Source: Paenibacillus sp. yr247 (lineage in GTDB: Bacteria > Bacillota > Bacilli > Paenibacillales > NBRC-103111). Taken from it: a DNA stretch of 64,000 nucleotides. The position numbers and the translations under genes were made by a program. The stretch covers positions 1 through 64,000 of the forward strand of contig NZ_FNIF01000005.1 of NCBI RefSeq assembly GCF_900103825.1, written 5' to 3'. This document shows positions 25,349-34,199 of the stretch, one piece after another (the stretch's first letter is position 1; every line of letters begins with the position of its first letter). The notes under the pieces are model-generated. The model was not told where the DNA came from, did no database searches, and saw only the letters and a list, made by a program, of their open reading frames with translations.

Positions 25349-26905
25349 CTAATTGGTTACTTTTGCTGACCATTCTTCAACATCCCACACTCTTGTTACC
25401 CAACCTTCATAAAATTCAGGTTCGTGACAAACGAGCAGAACGGTACCTTTATATTCTTTCAAAGCCCTCTGAAGCTCTTCTTTGGCAACAATGTCCAAAT
25501 GGTTCGTAGGCTCATCGAATAACAACCAGTTACTTTCTCTCATCAGCAGTTTACAAAGACGTACTTTCGCTTGTTCACCACCGCTAAGCTTACCCATAGC
25601 ACGTGTGATGTGCTCATTTTTGAGCCCGCATCGGGCAAGTGCCCCTCTGACCTCATTCTGAGTCATCGAAGAGAACTCGTTCCATACGTCATCGATCGGT
25701 GTCATGCTCGGTGCTTTAACCTCTTGTTCAAAATATGCAGGACTTAAGTAGTCACCACGGTACGTTTTGCCGTTGAAAGGCTCAAGCTTACCCAAAATCG
25801 TTTTGAGAAGTGTAGATTTACCTACACCGTTACATCCGACAATAGCAATTTTCTCGCCGCGCTCAATCGTTACATTCATCTTCGGTAAAAGAGGACGATC
25901 ATAACCGATTTCCAAGTTTTCCGCCTCAAAAACAACTCTGCTGCTTGAACGTGATTCCTTGAACACAAAAGTCGGCTTCATAGCCGTCTCCGGACGCTCA
26001 ATTCGGTCAATCTTATCAAGTTGTTTCTCCCGGCTCTTGGCACGGGTTGAAGTTGACGCCCGCGCTTTATTACGCGCGATGAAATCTTCCTGTTTTTTAA
26101 TGTACTCTTGCTGCTTTTCATAAGCGTCAATATGCTGTGTTTTATTCATTTCAGCCATATCCAGGAATTTCTCATAATTCGCCGTATAGCGAGTTAGCTT
26201 CGTGAATTCCAAGTGGTATACCACGTTTACGACTTCATTCATGAATTCAGTGTCATGTGAAATCAGCATAAACGCGAAAGGATAATCTTTGAGATAGATT
26301 TTCAACCATTCAATGTGCTCAACATCCAAATAGTTGGTCGGCTCATCCAAAAGAAGTACAGTTGGTTTTTCCAATAATAATTTAGCCAAAAGAACCTTCG
26401 TTCGTTGTCCACCACTTAGGGATGTAACGTCACGGTCTAAACCAATCGCATTAAGCCCAAGGCCGTTACCCATTTCTTCCACTTTTACATCCAACATATA
26501 GAATCCGCCGATTTCCAAACGTTCTTGAATTTCACCCATTTGCTCAAGTAATACTTCAAGCTCTTCTGAAGAGGCATCGGCCATCTTCTCGGTAATGGCC
26601 ATCATCTCTTTCTCTTCTTCGTAGAGAGGAAGAAAAGCATCGCGTAAAATATCGCGAATCGTTTTGCCCGGTTCTAATACAGAATGCTGGTCCAAATAGC
26701 CATAATGGACCCGTGGTGTCCATTCTACTTTACCTGTATCTTTCAGTACTTTTCCAGTTAATATATTCATCAACGTGGATTTACCCACGCCATTAGCTCC
26801 AACAATACCAACACGCTCACCAGCAAGCAGACGGAATGATACATTTTTAAATAATGTACGGTCTCCAAAGCTGTGGCTTAAATCTTCAATTGTCAAAAGA
26901 CTCAT
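25349..26905 (-). CDS. yfmM: ABC-F protein, YfmM type
   Basis: A 518-aa ABC-F protein with two intact ATPase domains (GANGVGKST, LSGGQRTKV, LLLDEPTNYLD; GCNGVGKST, LSGGEQAKV, LLFDEPTNHLD) and a short basic linker with repeated Arg/Lys (NKARASTSTRAKSREKQL). The length matches my memory of YfmM. It probably acts on ribosomes stalled during elongation. Classical resistance ABC-Fs have longer interdomain arms, so a resistance role is not indicated. First gene of the transcript with the Dabb gene. Confidence 0.85.
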   Translation of the reverse strand: MSLLTIEDLSHSFGDRTLFKNVSFRLLAGERVGIVGANGVGKSTLMNILTGKVLKDTGKVEWTPRVHYGYLDQHSVLEPGKTIRDILRDAFLPLYEEEKEMMAITEKMADASSEELEVLLEQMGEIQERLEIGGFYMLDVKVEEMGNGLGLNAIGLDRDVTSLSGGQRTKVLLAKLLLEKPTVLLLDEPTNYLDVEHIEWLKIYLKDYPFAFMLISHDTEFMNEVVNVVYHLEFTKLTRYTANYEKFLDMAEMNKTQHIDAYEKQQEYIKKQEDFIARNKARASTSTRAKSREKQLDKIDRIERPETAMKPTFVFKESRSSSRVVFEAENLEIGYDRPLLPKMNVTIERGEKIAIVGCNGVGKSTLLKTILGKLEPFNGKTYRGDYLSPAYFEQEVKAPSMTPIDDVWNEFSSMTQNEVRGALARCGLKNEHITRAMGKLSGGEQAKVRLCKLLMRESNWLLFDEPTNHLDIVAKEELQRALKEYKGTVLLVCHEPEFYEGWVTRVWDVEEWSAKVTN

Positions 26906-27048
26906 CTTGTAAACCCAAACCCCTGTCTGTTAAAAAATAATCGCACATATTCGCGACTTCTTATTATAACACTGCTTCTGCAAGACAGGAAGTAGTTAAA
27001 TTGCTCTAGGAAGCGTAATCATTAACTTTTATTTCGTATTGTCCCCGC

Positions 27049-28179
27049 CTATGACATACTTATATTAAATATTCTTATAATGATCATTCCGCATATCAAG
27101 CCCAAGAGCGCACTTATGAGTGTACCTAACAAAAATTTCTCAGCATAATTTTTCTCATCAAATTGCTTATATCTGGCAATCGCTTTCAAAGTTCCTAGAA
27201 ATGCAATTCCAGTAAATGCACCTTTCACCACCAATACTGCTATTAGGAATCTCTCTATGATACCTATATATTTGGCAATATTCGGAGATGATTCGTTGAA
27301 TTTACTCGTGTGATAAACAATTTTATTTTTAACCTCTGCATTACTTTCTTTTTCGGTAATTTCCAATGTCCTTTCCAAATGAAAATCTTTATGTTCATTT
27401 TCCGTATGCTTGTAAAACGCCTCTACTTCACTTTTCAAGTAAAGCTCAGCACTTATTGTTGAATCTCTCTGTTTAATCATAGGACCTTCGGATTTGAAGC
27501 TTGCAAAGGGAGGTATGATCATATTTCTGGAGTACGTATCACCTTCTACAGCAGCCGCTGTTTCTTGATGCGCTATCGTTGAACTGTTGTTAGCCATATC
27601 GCGTTTTCTTCTGTTTAGAATATCGGTTGATGCATTTGTAATAAAAACCGAAGATACGCTTGATAATATAAGTACTGTAATAATCAGACAAACAAATTTC
27701 GTTTCTTCAGACGAAATAATCCCGTTACCAAATAGAATGCTATAAACTTTTCCTATCTTTTCTTTATGTGTGTTATAGTCCATTCCGCTCACAAAATAAT
27801 ATACAGATATATAAATAACCGTTATATGTACGATTAGATCAAGTGTAAATAATAAAGTTCTGGACTTGGCTATCCATTCCTTACATGTTATCCATTTTTG
27901 CTTTATTTTTTCAAACTGAAAGGTATTTACGTCTCTCTCTATATTATTTTTGAAGCAATCCATCAAGTAATTTACGGATGAAATTAACATGATTGCTATA
28001 ACTGTTTTTTGAAATGACCCCATTATCGTCATAGCAATACTAGAAACACCAAAGTGGACTAGAGCATGAAATATGATGGCCCAGTGATTCCTCTTTTTAA
28101 GTTCAACTAATCTTTCAGGTTGCAATAAAAAATCAACAATGAGATGGCACAGAAGCAGTACAACAAATATCTTAAACAT
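27049..28179 (-). CDS. DUF3307 membrane protein, partner of SatD
   Basis: A 376-aa membrane protein. The opening FVVLLLCHLIVDFLLQP matches the DUF3307 start, with a charged stretch and HALVHFGVSSIA after it. About six hydrophobic segments lie at the N-terminal and C-terminal thirds. A hydrophilic ~95-residue block (about 195-290) separates them and is longer than in simple DUF3307 proteins. The end has IIERFLIAVLVVKGAFTGI and ARYKQFDEK, a charged motif typical of the family's tail. It begins 4 nt after the satD-like stop, so they form one operon. The tract is AT-rich. Function unknown; it could be the membrane effector or output of the SatD protein. Confidence 0.7.
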   Translation of the reverse strand: MFKIFVVLLLCHLIVDFLLQPERLVELKKRNHWAIIFHALVHFGVSSIAMTIMGSFQKTVIAIMLISSVNYLMDCFKNNIERDVNTFQFEKIKQKWITCKEWIAKSRTLLFTLDLIVHITVIYISVYYFVSGMDYNTHKEKIGKVYSILFGNGIISSEETKFVCLIITVLILSSVSSVFITNASTDILNRRKRDMANNSSTIAHQETAAAVEGDTYSRNMIIPPFASFKSEGPMIKQRDSTISAELYLKSEVEAFYKHTENEHKDFHLERTLEITEKESNAEVKNKIVYHTSKFNESSPNIAKYIGIIERFLIAVLVVKGAFTGIAFLGTLKAIARYKQFDEKNYAEKFLLGTLISALLGLICGMIIIRIFNISMS

Positions 28180-28183
28180 CTAT

Positions 28184-28912
28184 TCATTGATCCCCTTTCT
28201 TATAATTCTCTTGCATAAAGCTTAGCAGTTTCTTAAGACTAAATTGAGCATCCTTCACCAATTGATAATTTGAACGTTGAAGAATTTTATAAACGCCATT
28301 CTCTGTCGTTCCTACTCGTTTTGCAATTTCAAGATGGCTTATTTCAGGATTCAATTCTATTAAGTTAATAACTTCTTTCTGTTTATCGGTTCTTTTCTCA
28401 CAGATTTCATTGATGTAGCTGATCAGATGATTAACCACCTCAAATGGCAGGCCTTCATCTAGTGAATAGAAAAAAGTTGTAATATACTTATTATATTGAT
28501 TGTATTGACGCGAATAGCCTTTATTATTTTTAAGAAAATAGTCTCGGGCTTTAAATGCACTAGTAAGTGAACTTCCATTTATCTTATGTAAGTCAAGCTC
28601 ATTTTCATCATCAAGAAACCCAAACCCAACCCCTATATAAGCCGCTAATTTTTTTTCCTCGTAACCGAACAAATCTTTGTTCAGCATGTTATAAAGCTCA
28701 TTGTAGGCATCATACCCTTCTGAAAATGAGGGGAATACGGCTATGATTTCATCCCCCATTCTAACTTTAAAAGGGATATGTGCATAATGATTAAGAGTTT
28801 TAAGCCTTGAGTTCATTTTTTTTGATATATGCTCTAACTTTTGGCTAATTAATTTTTTATCAGAAGAGTTTTTAACATCTAAAGCTATGGTAAAGTAAGA
28901 TTTTTCACTCAT
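28184..28912 (-). CDS. SatD-family protein (cyclase-like domain plus HTH)
   Basis: A 242-aa protein of the SatD type. The N-terminal ~170 residues have the palm-like pattern ALDVKNSS (Asp12) and VRMGDEIIAVF (Gly53-Asp-Glu55), as in class III nucleotidyl-cyclase/GGDEF-related folds. Residues ~185-220 form an HTH of the LuxR/SatD kind (PEISHLEIAKRVGTTENGVY). The Streptococcus SatD was described in a stress-related locus; its activity is not established to my knowledge. ATG 28912 opens a two-gene operon with the DUF3307 gene. Upstream is a regular GTAC array that may be its operator. Base composition is AT-rich, suggesting transfer. Confidence 0.75.
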   Translation of the reverse strand: MSEKSYFTIALDVKNSSDKKLISQKLEHISKKMNSRLKTLNHYAHIPFKVRMGDEIIAVFPSFSEGYDAYNELYNMLNKDLFGYEEKKLAAYIGVGFGFLDDENELDLHKINGSSLTSAFKARDYFLKNNKGYSRQYNQYNKYITTFFYSLDEGLPFEVVNHLISYINEICEKRTDKQKEVINLIELNPEISHLEIAKRVGTTENGVYKILQRSNYQLVKDAQFSLKKLLSFMQENYKKGDQ

Positions 28913-28960
28913 TAATACCTCAACCCTTCAGCCAAATATGTTTACATTCGCAACGCTTTT

Positions 28961-29040
28961 TTACGTATTTATGTACAAAATTATTTTTGTACACTTTTAT
29001 GTACAAAATTATTTTTGTACGTTTTCACGTACATTTTCTA
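28961..29040. promoter_or_regulatory. GTAC half-site array upstream of satD-like operon
   Basis: GTAC occurs at 28973, 28989, 29001, 29017 and 29029, with alternate spacings of 16 and 12 bp (28-bp period). The pairs spaced 16 bp frame GTACAAAATTATTTTTGTAC twice, a near palindrome. It starts ~60 bp upstream of the satD-like ATG. The geometry suggests two adjacent dimer sites on nearby helical faces. Likely operator; the binding protein is unidentified (the SatD HTH is a candidate). Confidence 0.65.
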
Positions 29041-29129
29041 TGTTTCTACATATAAAATCACTCATATTCTATCATACTACAAGTCAAATTGACGAAAATA
29101 TTTTGAAAAAGTTGTTTTAAAAGCACAAA

Positions 29130-29147
29130 ACGCCCCGTTAGGGACGT
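29130..29147 (-). terminator. Terminator of Tad operon
   Basis: On the minus strand ACGTCCC-TAAC-GGGGCGT is followed by TTTTGTGCTTTT, 27 nt after the FHA-gene stop. Confidence 0.6.
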
Positions 29148-29173
29148 CATAGGGAAAGGCCAGGATTGTTTCT

Positions 29174-30676
29174 CTACCCTTCCAGACGAAACTTCATTTC
29201 ATGGCGCACAATTCGAAGCTCGTCTCCATCCTTCAATGGGTAAGACTGATAAGTTACCAAAGGTTCACCATTTAAATAGGTGCCATTGGTAGAACCGGTA
29301 TCTTTTATCACATAGCCCTCGTCATTCTTAACGATTTCAGCATGCACTCTAGAAACTCCTGCTTCTTCCAATACATAATCGACTTTCAAACTCGCACCGC
29401 CTCTCCCTATTGTAAAAGGATCATTTTTCAGCGGAACATTCTTAGTAAGGCCTTCGATTTGAATTTCGAAACGCGGGCCTAACGGTTGCTTCATAACTCG
29501 TCCAAGGAAGACGGTTGCGTTTGGTTTATTGTTACTAAGCAGGGTCGTATGCATATGTAAATTTTGATAATAATTCTGGATATTTATTGGTTCAGATGTT
29601 AATGTTGGTGGTTCTAACTTACGAACCTGTTGTTCTGCCTCATTGGAGGAAAGCAGCTTAGGCCCGCTTCCTTTTTTGTAACAAGGTATTCCTAGATACT
29701 TACTCACAAACCAAACATCTGCGAGCAAAATCGAGATTCCTGCTGTGATTTGCAGAGTACCTGCAGAGGGATAGCTAAAATAGTTTTGCCATAGAAACGC
29801 GGCTATAAGGATAACAACAGCAAGAACGATTAGTCGCATCCGCTGATCCAGAGGAATTAAGGAAATTGGAAGCCCGCCTCCTACATCCATCATCGCCACA
29901 TTTTTAGGCATAGGTACCATCTCTATTGAGGATCTGTGATTAACCGGCCGATGGACTTCATTCCGATTCCAGAGTGACTTGGGTAATCCCAAATCTTTTA
30001 GATAAGGGGCTTGAGTGTTACTATTTTGTACCGAATGTTCATCTTGATTTTGTTCGATTTCAGGATTAGATATCAACAGCACCTCTTGAACTGAAGATAG
30101 CTCGTCCATATGGGTTAGCAAGCTCTCCTTGTACTCTTGTAAGCTCTGAATCTGCGATATCGACGCCAACCACGAATCCACCTCTTTCCTCTCATCATCC
30201 TTCATTTTTAATGAGAGTTGTATCATCAGAGCCTCTAATGAAGTGAAAACAGACACTTCATCGGTTATAGTTTCCAATGGCACATAAGTCAAATATACGT
30301 CCGACCATTCGCTGCCTATGAAGATGAAATTGTCTTTCAAAACGTATCCTGTTTCGTAAAGCATGTAATTTTTACTCTCTTCTAATGCACAAACAATTGC
30401 ATACATCAGCTTCGCAAATTGATGTTTAGACACCCCCTCCACTCTCAAAACGTGGGCTAGCATTCGCTTAGCCGACAAGTTATACAATAAGCTTATTCGA
30501 AAATCCACCTCTTGTATTTCCAGCGGCAGCAGTTTCGGGATATGATTGGCTTCAAGCATCTTGACCTGCAAAGCCGATAGCTCCTTCGAATCTAATCCCG
30601 CTTCTTTATTAAGCTCCATATAATGACCGTGTCGGTATACAAACTCATAACGAAGTCCAAATACTTCTTGCGTCAC
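29174..30676 (-). CDS. FHA-domain membrane protein of Tad operon (DUF6382-type)
   Basis: About 500 aa from GTG 30676, which follows AGGAG by 10 nt and lies after the prepilin-peptidase stop; an upstream in-frame reading overlaps that gene. The N-terminal ~200 residues match the DUF6382-like region of Firmicute Tad loci. Two adjacent membrane segments lie near residues 270-320. The C-terminal ~90 residues form an FHA domain with FTIGRGGASLKVDY, GVSRVHAEIV and GSTNGTYLNGEP, the phosphothreonine-binding residues. It could read a Thr phosphorylated by the kinase encoded at 40.9-42.6 kb; this link is inference. Confidence 0.82.
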   Translation of the reverse strand: MTQEVFGLRYEFVYRHGHYMELNKEAGLDSKELSALQVKMLEANHIPKLLPLEIQEVDFRISLLYNLSAKRMLAHVLRVEGVSKHQFAKLMYAIVCALEESKNYMLYETGYVLKDNFIFIGSEWSDVYLTYVPLETITDEVSVFTSLEALMIQLSLKMKDDERKEVDSWLASISQIQSLQEYKESLLTHMDELSSVQEVLLISNPEIEQNQDEHSVQNSNTQAPYLKDLGLPKSLWNRNEVHRPVNHRSSIEMVPMPKNVAMMDVGGGLPISLIPLDQRMRLIVLAVVILIAAFLWQNYFSYPSAGTLQITAGISILLADVWFVSKYLGIPCYKKGSGPKLLSSNEAEQQVRKLEPPTLTSEPINIQNYYQNLHMHTTLLSNNKPNATVFLGRVMKQPLGPRFEIQIEGLTKNVPLKNDPFTIGRGGASLKVDYVLEEAGVSRVHAEIVKNDEGYVIKDTGSTNGTYLNGEPLVTYQSYPLKDGDELRIVRHEMKFRLEG

Positions 30677-30690
30677 GGAATCACCACTCC

Positions 30691-31200
30691 TCATAAGAAC
30701 GAATAGTACCAAGTTAATCCGACACCCGGCACAACAGCATACATAAACGGAAATTTCAAATTGTTTTGACGTTTCATACTCAGCAAACAGTCCAAATCAT
30801 GGTAGGTAACGAAAGAAATAAGCCACGTGGCGAGCTTTTGTCCTGTAGCTACCACTTGTTTTTGAAGAAAGAGCAAGCCGATTCCTATAACCCCAGCACA
30901 TAAAATGGCATACAGCATCGATTGTATGACGAATGTGAACCCCATAATTGCCCCAATCGCAGCAAAAAGCTTCACATCGCCTGCCCCAAGTGCACCGAAA
31001 AAATAGAGCAAAAGAAGTACAGCAAACCCAGTAATTGCGCCAACCAAAGCAAAAAATAACCCGCTCCAACCCTCGGCAAATGCATGGATCATTAAGCCAA
31101 TGATCGTTCCACAGATAGTCAGCTTGTTGGGGATTACCGCTTTACGAGCATCAGAAACAAAAGCAATTGTTATTAACATAAATAAGGCCAAATGAATCAT
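30691..31200 (-). CDS. cpaA: Prepilin peptidase of Tad system (TadV/CpaA)
   Basis: A 169-aa aspartic prepilin peptidase (A24) for Flp pilins. ATG 31200 has AGGAGGGG upstream. Catalytic aspartates are in VSDARKAVIPN and GAGDVKLF. About five to six membrane segments; the N-terminal cysteine/methylase domain of PilD is absent, as in Tad peptidases. It lies between a TadE-like gene and the FHA gene. Confidence 0.88.
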   Translation of the reverse strand: MIHLALFMLITIAFVSDARKAVIPNKLTICGTIIGLMIHAFAEGWSGLFFALVGAITGFAVLLLLYFFGALGAGDVKLFAAIGAIMGFTFVIQSMLYAILCAGVIGIGLLFLQKQVVATGQKLATWLISFVTYHDLDCLLSMKRQNNLKFPFMYAVVPGVGLTWYYSFL

Positions 31201-31220
31201 AGGACCCCTCCTAAAAGTTT

Positions 31221-31886
31221 TTAGGCGCCTACCCATGCCCGCTCAACGGCTCTCTTTTTTAAAAGAATCGTTTGACTCATAAAAGGCAGCGGAAGTTTAT
31301 AAGTAATTTGAGCTTCAATACCAAAAAGAGCGTCGCCACCACTGTCCATACTCGGGAGGGTCACAGAAATGACCTTAAACTTGTCATTCTGAATGGTTGA
31401 GCCATCGCAGAACGCAAAAACAATAGGCGTAAACGCCGCAAGAATGCGCGGCTTTACTTGCAGCTCATAAAGTCCATCCATTTCCTCTTGTGCCTTCCCC
31501 TCACCTAACTCACGCTTTTCTTTTTCTAACCTAACCAGCTCTAGTAGCGAATCCGGAATATACGCAGCATATTCGTCTGCCAAATTCTCAGTATTCTTCA
31601 CCTGATCCCGGGCCGTTTGTACTCGGTCTATCGCCGAATTCATCATTTCCCCGACGTGGCTCTGATCGAATCTCGATTTGGCTTCATGGACAAGAAGACG
31701 CACAGGGTATAACTGACCTGCAATGGACTTCGTAGCTTCCGTTACTCCGGCTTGCAGAGCCATTTCTAATACAGCAATCTGGATACAAATGATCAGTCCA
31801 ACCACAAATGCTAAAAAGAAAGGCAGCACCAAGGAAGCCTCAAGCACCATGCCACCCTTCTGCTCATAATGAAACTTTCGAAGCAT
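31221..31886 (-). CDS. TadE-like pseudopilin
   Basis: A 221-aa protein from ATG 31886 (AAGGGTG upstream; a GTG two codons earlier is in frame). A short charged start and GGMVLEASLVLPFFLAFV give the TadE pattern: a type IV signal with glutamate after the cleavage-site glycine and one membrane segment. The soluble rest is mixed alpha/beta. Tad minor pilins of this kind prime or cap the Flp pilus. Located between the large TadG-like gene and the peptidase gene. Confidence 0.8.
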   Translation of the reverse strand: MLRKFHYEQKGGMVLEASLVLPFFLAFVVGLIICIQIAVLEMALQAGVTEATKSIAGQLYPVRLLVHEAKSRFDQSHVGEMMNSAIDRVQTARDQVKNTENLADEYAAYIPDSLLELVRLEKEKRELGEGKAQEEMDGLYELQVKPRILAAFTPIVFAFCDGSTIQNDKFKVISVTLPSMDSGGDALFGIEAQITYKLPLPFMSQTILLKKRAVERAWVGA

Positions 31887-31905
31887 AAACACTCACCCTT
31901 TTTCT

Positions 31906-34185
31906 TCAATAAGCTACGGAAGACGTACTACTAAACTGGCACCGATCACCATGCACTTTACAACCTAATAACCCCGATCCATCTATCAGTTTCATGATTT
32001 GCGGGATGAACCACAACCTTACATCACTAGAAGCATTCCCCTGAATGTACGTTGTTTTTCCAACTAAATCCTTACCCGTTTCCAACTCAATGAGTGCCTG
32101 CATTCTAGCCATAATTTTCGTATTATTACGGTGGAGAAACAGAAAAATACGCAAGTAGTCCTTGTAAGTTAAACTTACTGCTGATGTCGTTATTTTCGCA
32201 GATAACGCTACAGCTTCCCCTTTGATTAATTTATTCATGTCTTGCAAAGCTGCCAGTGCACCTTCCGCAGCCGCAGACAGGAGCACAAGCAAGGGGGAGC
32301 CAATGTTAAGCAGCTCCTTCTTCGCGTCTAGGAGTGCTTCTAACGTGCGGATAGCCATTCGGAAAGCAAACATTTCCGCATATGCGGATGAAATATTAGC
32401 CCCGCACGAAGAAAATCCATACAGCAAATATTCAACCTCTTGATTTGCTAACGCATGAGAACCGGGATCCACGAGCTCGTTGGACACCTTTGGACGGCCC
32501 TCTAGGTCTTTTTCTAACCCAAGAGTACGGTAATTAAATTTCGTGAGGGCAAACTCATTCACATAGAGCTCATTACGCATCGATTCCGCCGCGTCATTGA
32601 AAGCCTCGAGCATACCCATCGCTTTTAAGCTTACTGGCTCCGGTTTCTCTAAATCATAAGCGATCTCGCTGCCAATTGTTGTATCTTGAGCGTTTGCTTC
32701 TCGATACTTTTGGTAGAAACCCTTCCCTCCTGATTCTTCTTCTCCAGTCCCTTGAAGGCGGTTGTATAGAACGGTGTCACCACTCTGTGTGTTCGTCAGG
32801 CTGCACGCACCGAGCGTTTGTTTTGCTTGATCTAAAACGGCTTGAATCTTGGTCTTTTGCTGCTGTTTATTTTCTGTAATTACCCCATTATTGTCCATTC
32901 TTGTCTTCTCTAAAATGCTTTGCTTCCCATAAAAATCATTTGATTCTGACGAATAAGCATCATTGGCCTTATTCGCTCTGCTTGTGTTATCGGAGGTGTA
33001 GAGGTAAACGGTATTAACCACCTCTTGAAATGCAGCAAAAAGTGCAGTAATGCTGGCTACCGCTGTCTGATACCCATAGAAATAATCATCCCCCATAACG
33101 GGAACGTTTTGAAATACTTCATAAACACTGGAATTCCCAATCTCAGAACCATTTGGAATCCCATTTAACTTCGTACGTATTTCATCATTTCGTTGGTTTG
33201 CTAAGCGAAGAGCTGGTTCGATCTTCCGCCGCAATTGCCCAATTTCTCTTCCATTAGCTGGAACTTCCAGCTTCGTAGCAGCGATAAGTGCCGCATATTT
33301 GATAATCAACTGTAATAATACCTCGAGTTCATTTTGCTTCTGGGTGAGAACCTGTGCCTGCTCACCTAGTATACGTCTGGACTCTAAGATAGACTGCATG
33401 CTAGCCACACTGCCTGGTCCTGATTGGCTTAGCGCTGCGATGGACATGTCTAGATCTATTATGGAATCTTGAATCGATCGCAGTTGATTTATCACATTGA
33501 TGATATCGCTTTTCACTTCGCCTACCGTGTGAATTCCGATTTGAGCGGCTAAATTATCTAATTCAGCGATACGCGCTTGGTAATAAGTGTGATACAATGT
33601 AGTTTTTGCATGCAGCTCTTCGCTGCTCTGCCACGCTTCGTTCAACGCCTTTTCTCTCTGGTCTATTAGCTTTTCCAACTCAGATGCTTCTTTTGAAAAC
33701 TGGCTCCCAAGCTGAAAAGGTGCTTTCGTCCCGCTTTTCCTAAACTTGTCTGTAATCTCAAGTGTATACTCGATGGGAGCCTTGATTTTCATATCTTCAA
33801 GCACTTGCCGCTCAAATATCACATGACTAGCCAACGCATAAACAGGTGTAACTCGCATGCCATTATCTAGTGGTCTTGTGTCCACATAATGAAAGGCTCC
33901 CGGAGATACATGGCCAGATAAATTATTTGCAAAAACTTCAAGAAATAACTCCTCTGTTTCAGCTTGTGAAATACCAAGACCATAAAGCCCCATCGCTTGC
34001 AGCTTTGTATCATAAGCTGACATAACTGATCTTGTTGCGGCTTTAACAGCCGACTCCGTCTCTTTCTCCGCCAGCTTAATTCTTGCGAAATCTATAAGTA
34101 CCGCTTGAAATAAGAATATCGGAACGATGATGAGAATCAGATAGACGGAAACTGCGCCTTTCTCTGAACGAACAAATTTCCTCAA
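31906..34185 (-). CDS. TadG-like large pseudopilin/extracellular protein
   Basis: A 759-aa protein with start TTG 34185 (GGGGGAAG upstream). The N-terminus KGAVSVYLILIIVPIFLFQAV is a TadE/G-like signal and single membrane helix, followed by DFARIKLAEKETESAVKAA. The rest is long, helical and probably coiled-coil, extending outside the membrane. It lacks an obvious VWA MIDAS motif, unlike many TadG proteins; DUF5702-type Firmicute relatives share this form. Its position fits an assembly or tip component. Confidence 0.72.
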   Translation of the reverse strand: MRKFVRSEKGAVSVYLILIIVPIFLFQAVLIDFARIKLAEKETESAVKAATRSVMSAYDTKLQAMGLYGLGISQAETEELFLEVFANNLSGHVSPGAFHYVDTRPLDNGMRVTPVYALASHVIFERQVLEDMKIKAPIEYTLEITDKFRKSGTKAPFQLGSQFSKEASELEKLIDQREKALNEAWQSSEELHAKTTLYHTYYQARIAELDNLAAQIGIHTVGEVKSDIINVINQLRSIQDSIIDLDMSIAALSQSGPGSVASMQSILESRRILGEQAQVLTQKQNELEVLLQLIIKYAALIAATKLEVPANGREIGQLRRKIEPALRLANQRNDEIRTKLNGIPNGSEIGNSSVYEVFQNVPVMGDDYFYGYQTAVASITALFAAFQEVVNTVYLYTSDNTSRANKANDAYSSESNDFYGKQSILEKTRMDNNGVITENKQQQKTKIQAVLDQAKQTLGACSLTNTQSGDTVLYNRLQGTGEEESGGKGFYQKYREANAQDTTIGSEIAYDLEKPEPVSLKAMGMLEAFNDAAESMRNELYVNEFALTKFNYRTLGLEKDLEGRPKVSNELVDPGSHALANQEVEYLLYGFSSCGANISSAYAEMFAFRMAIRTLEALLDAKKELLNIGSPLLVLLSAAAEGALAALQDMNKLIKGEAVALSAKITTSAVSLTYKDYLRIFLFLHRNNTKIMARMQALIELETGKDLVGKTTYIQGNASSDVRLWFIPQIMKLIDGSGLLGCKVHGDRCQFSSTSSVAY

Positions 34186-34199
34186 AAACTTCCCCCATT

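Noticed and set aside
20189..26905. Antibiotic-resistance ABC-F determinants
   Set aside because: Linkers and lengths match housekeeping YkpA, Uup and YfmM types rather than Vga/Msr/Lsa-type resistance proteins.
28961..29040. CRISPR array
   Set aside because: The repeat unit is 28 bp but contiguous, with no spacers and no cas genes; a dyad operator fits better.
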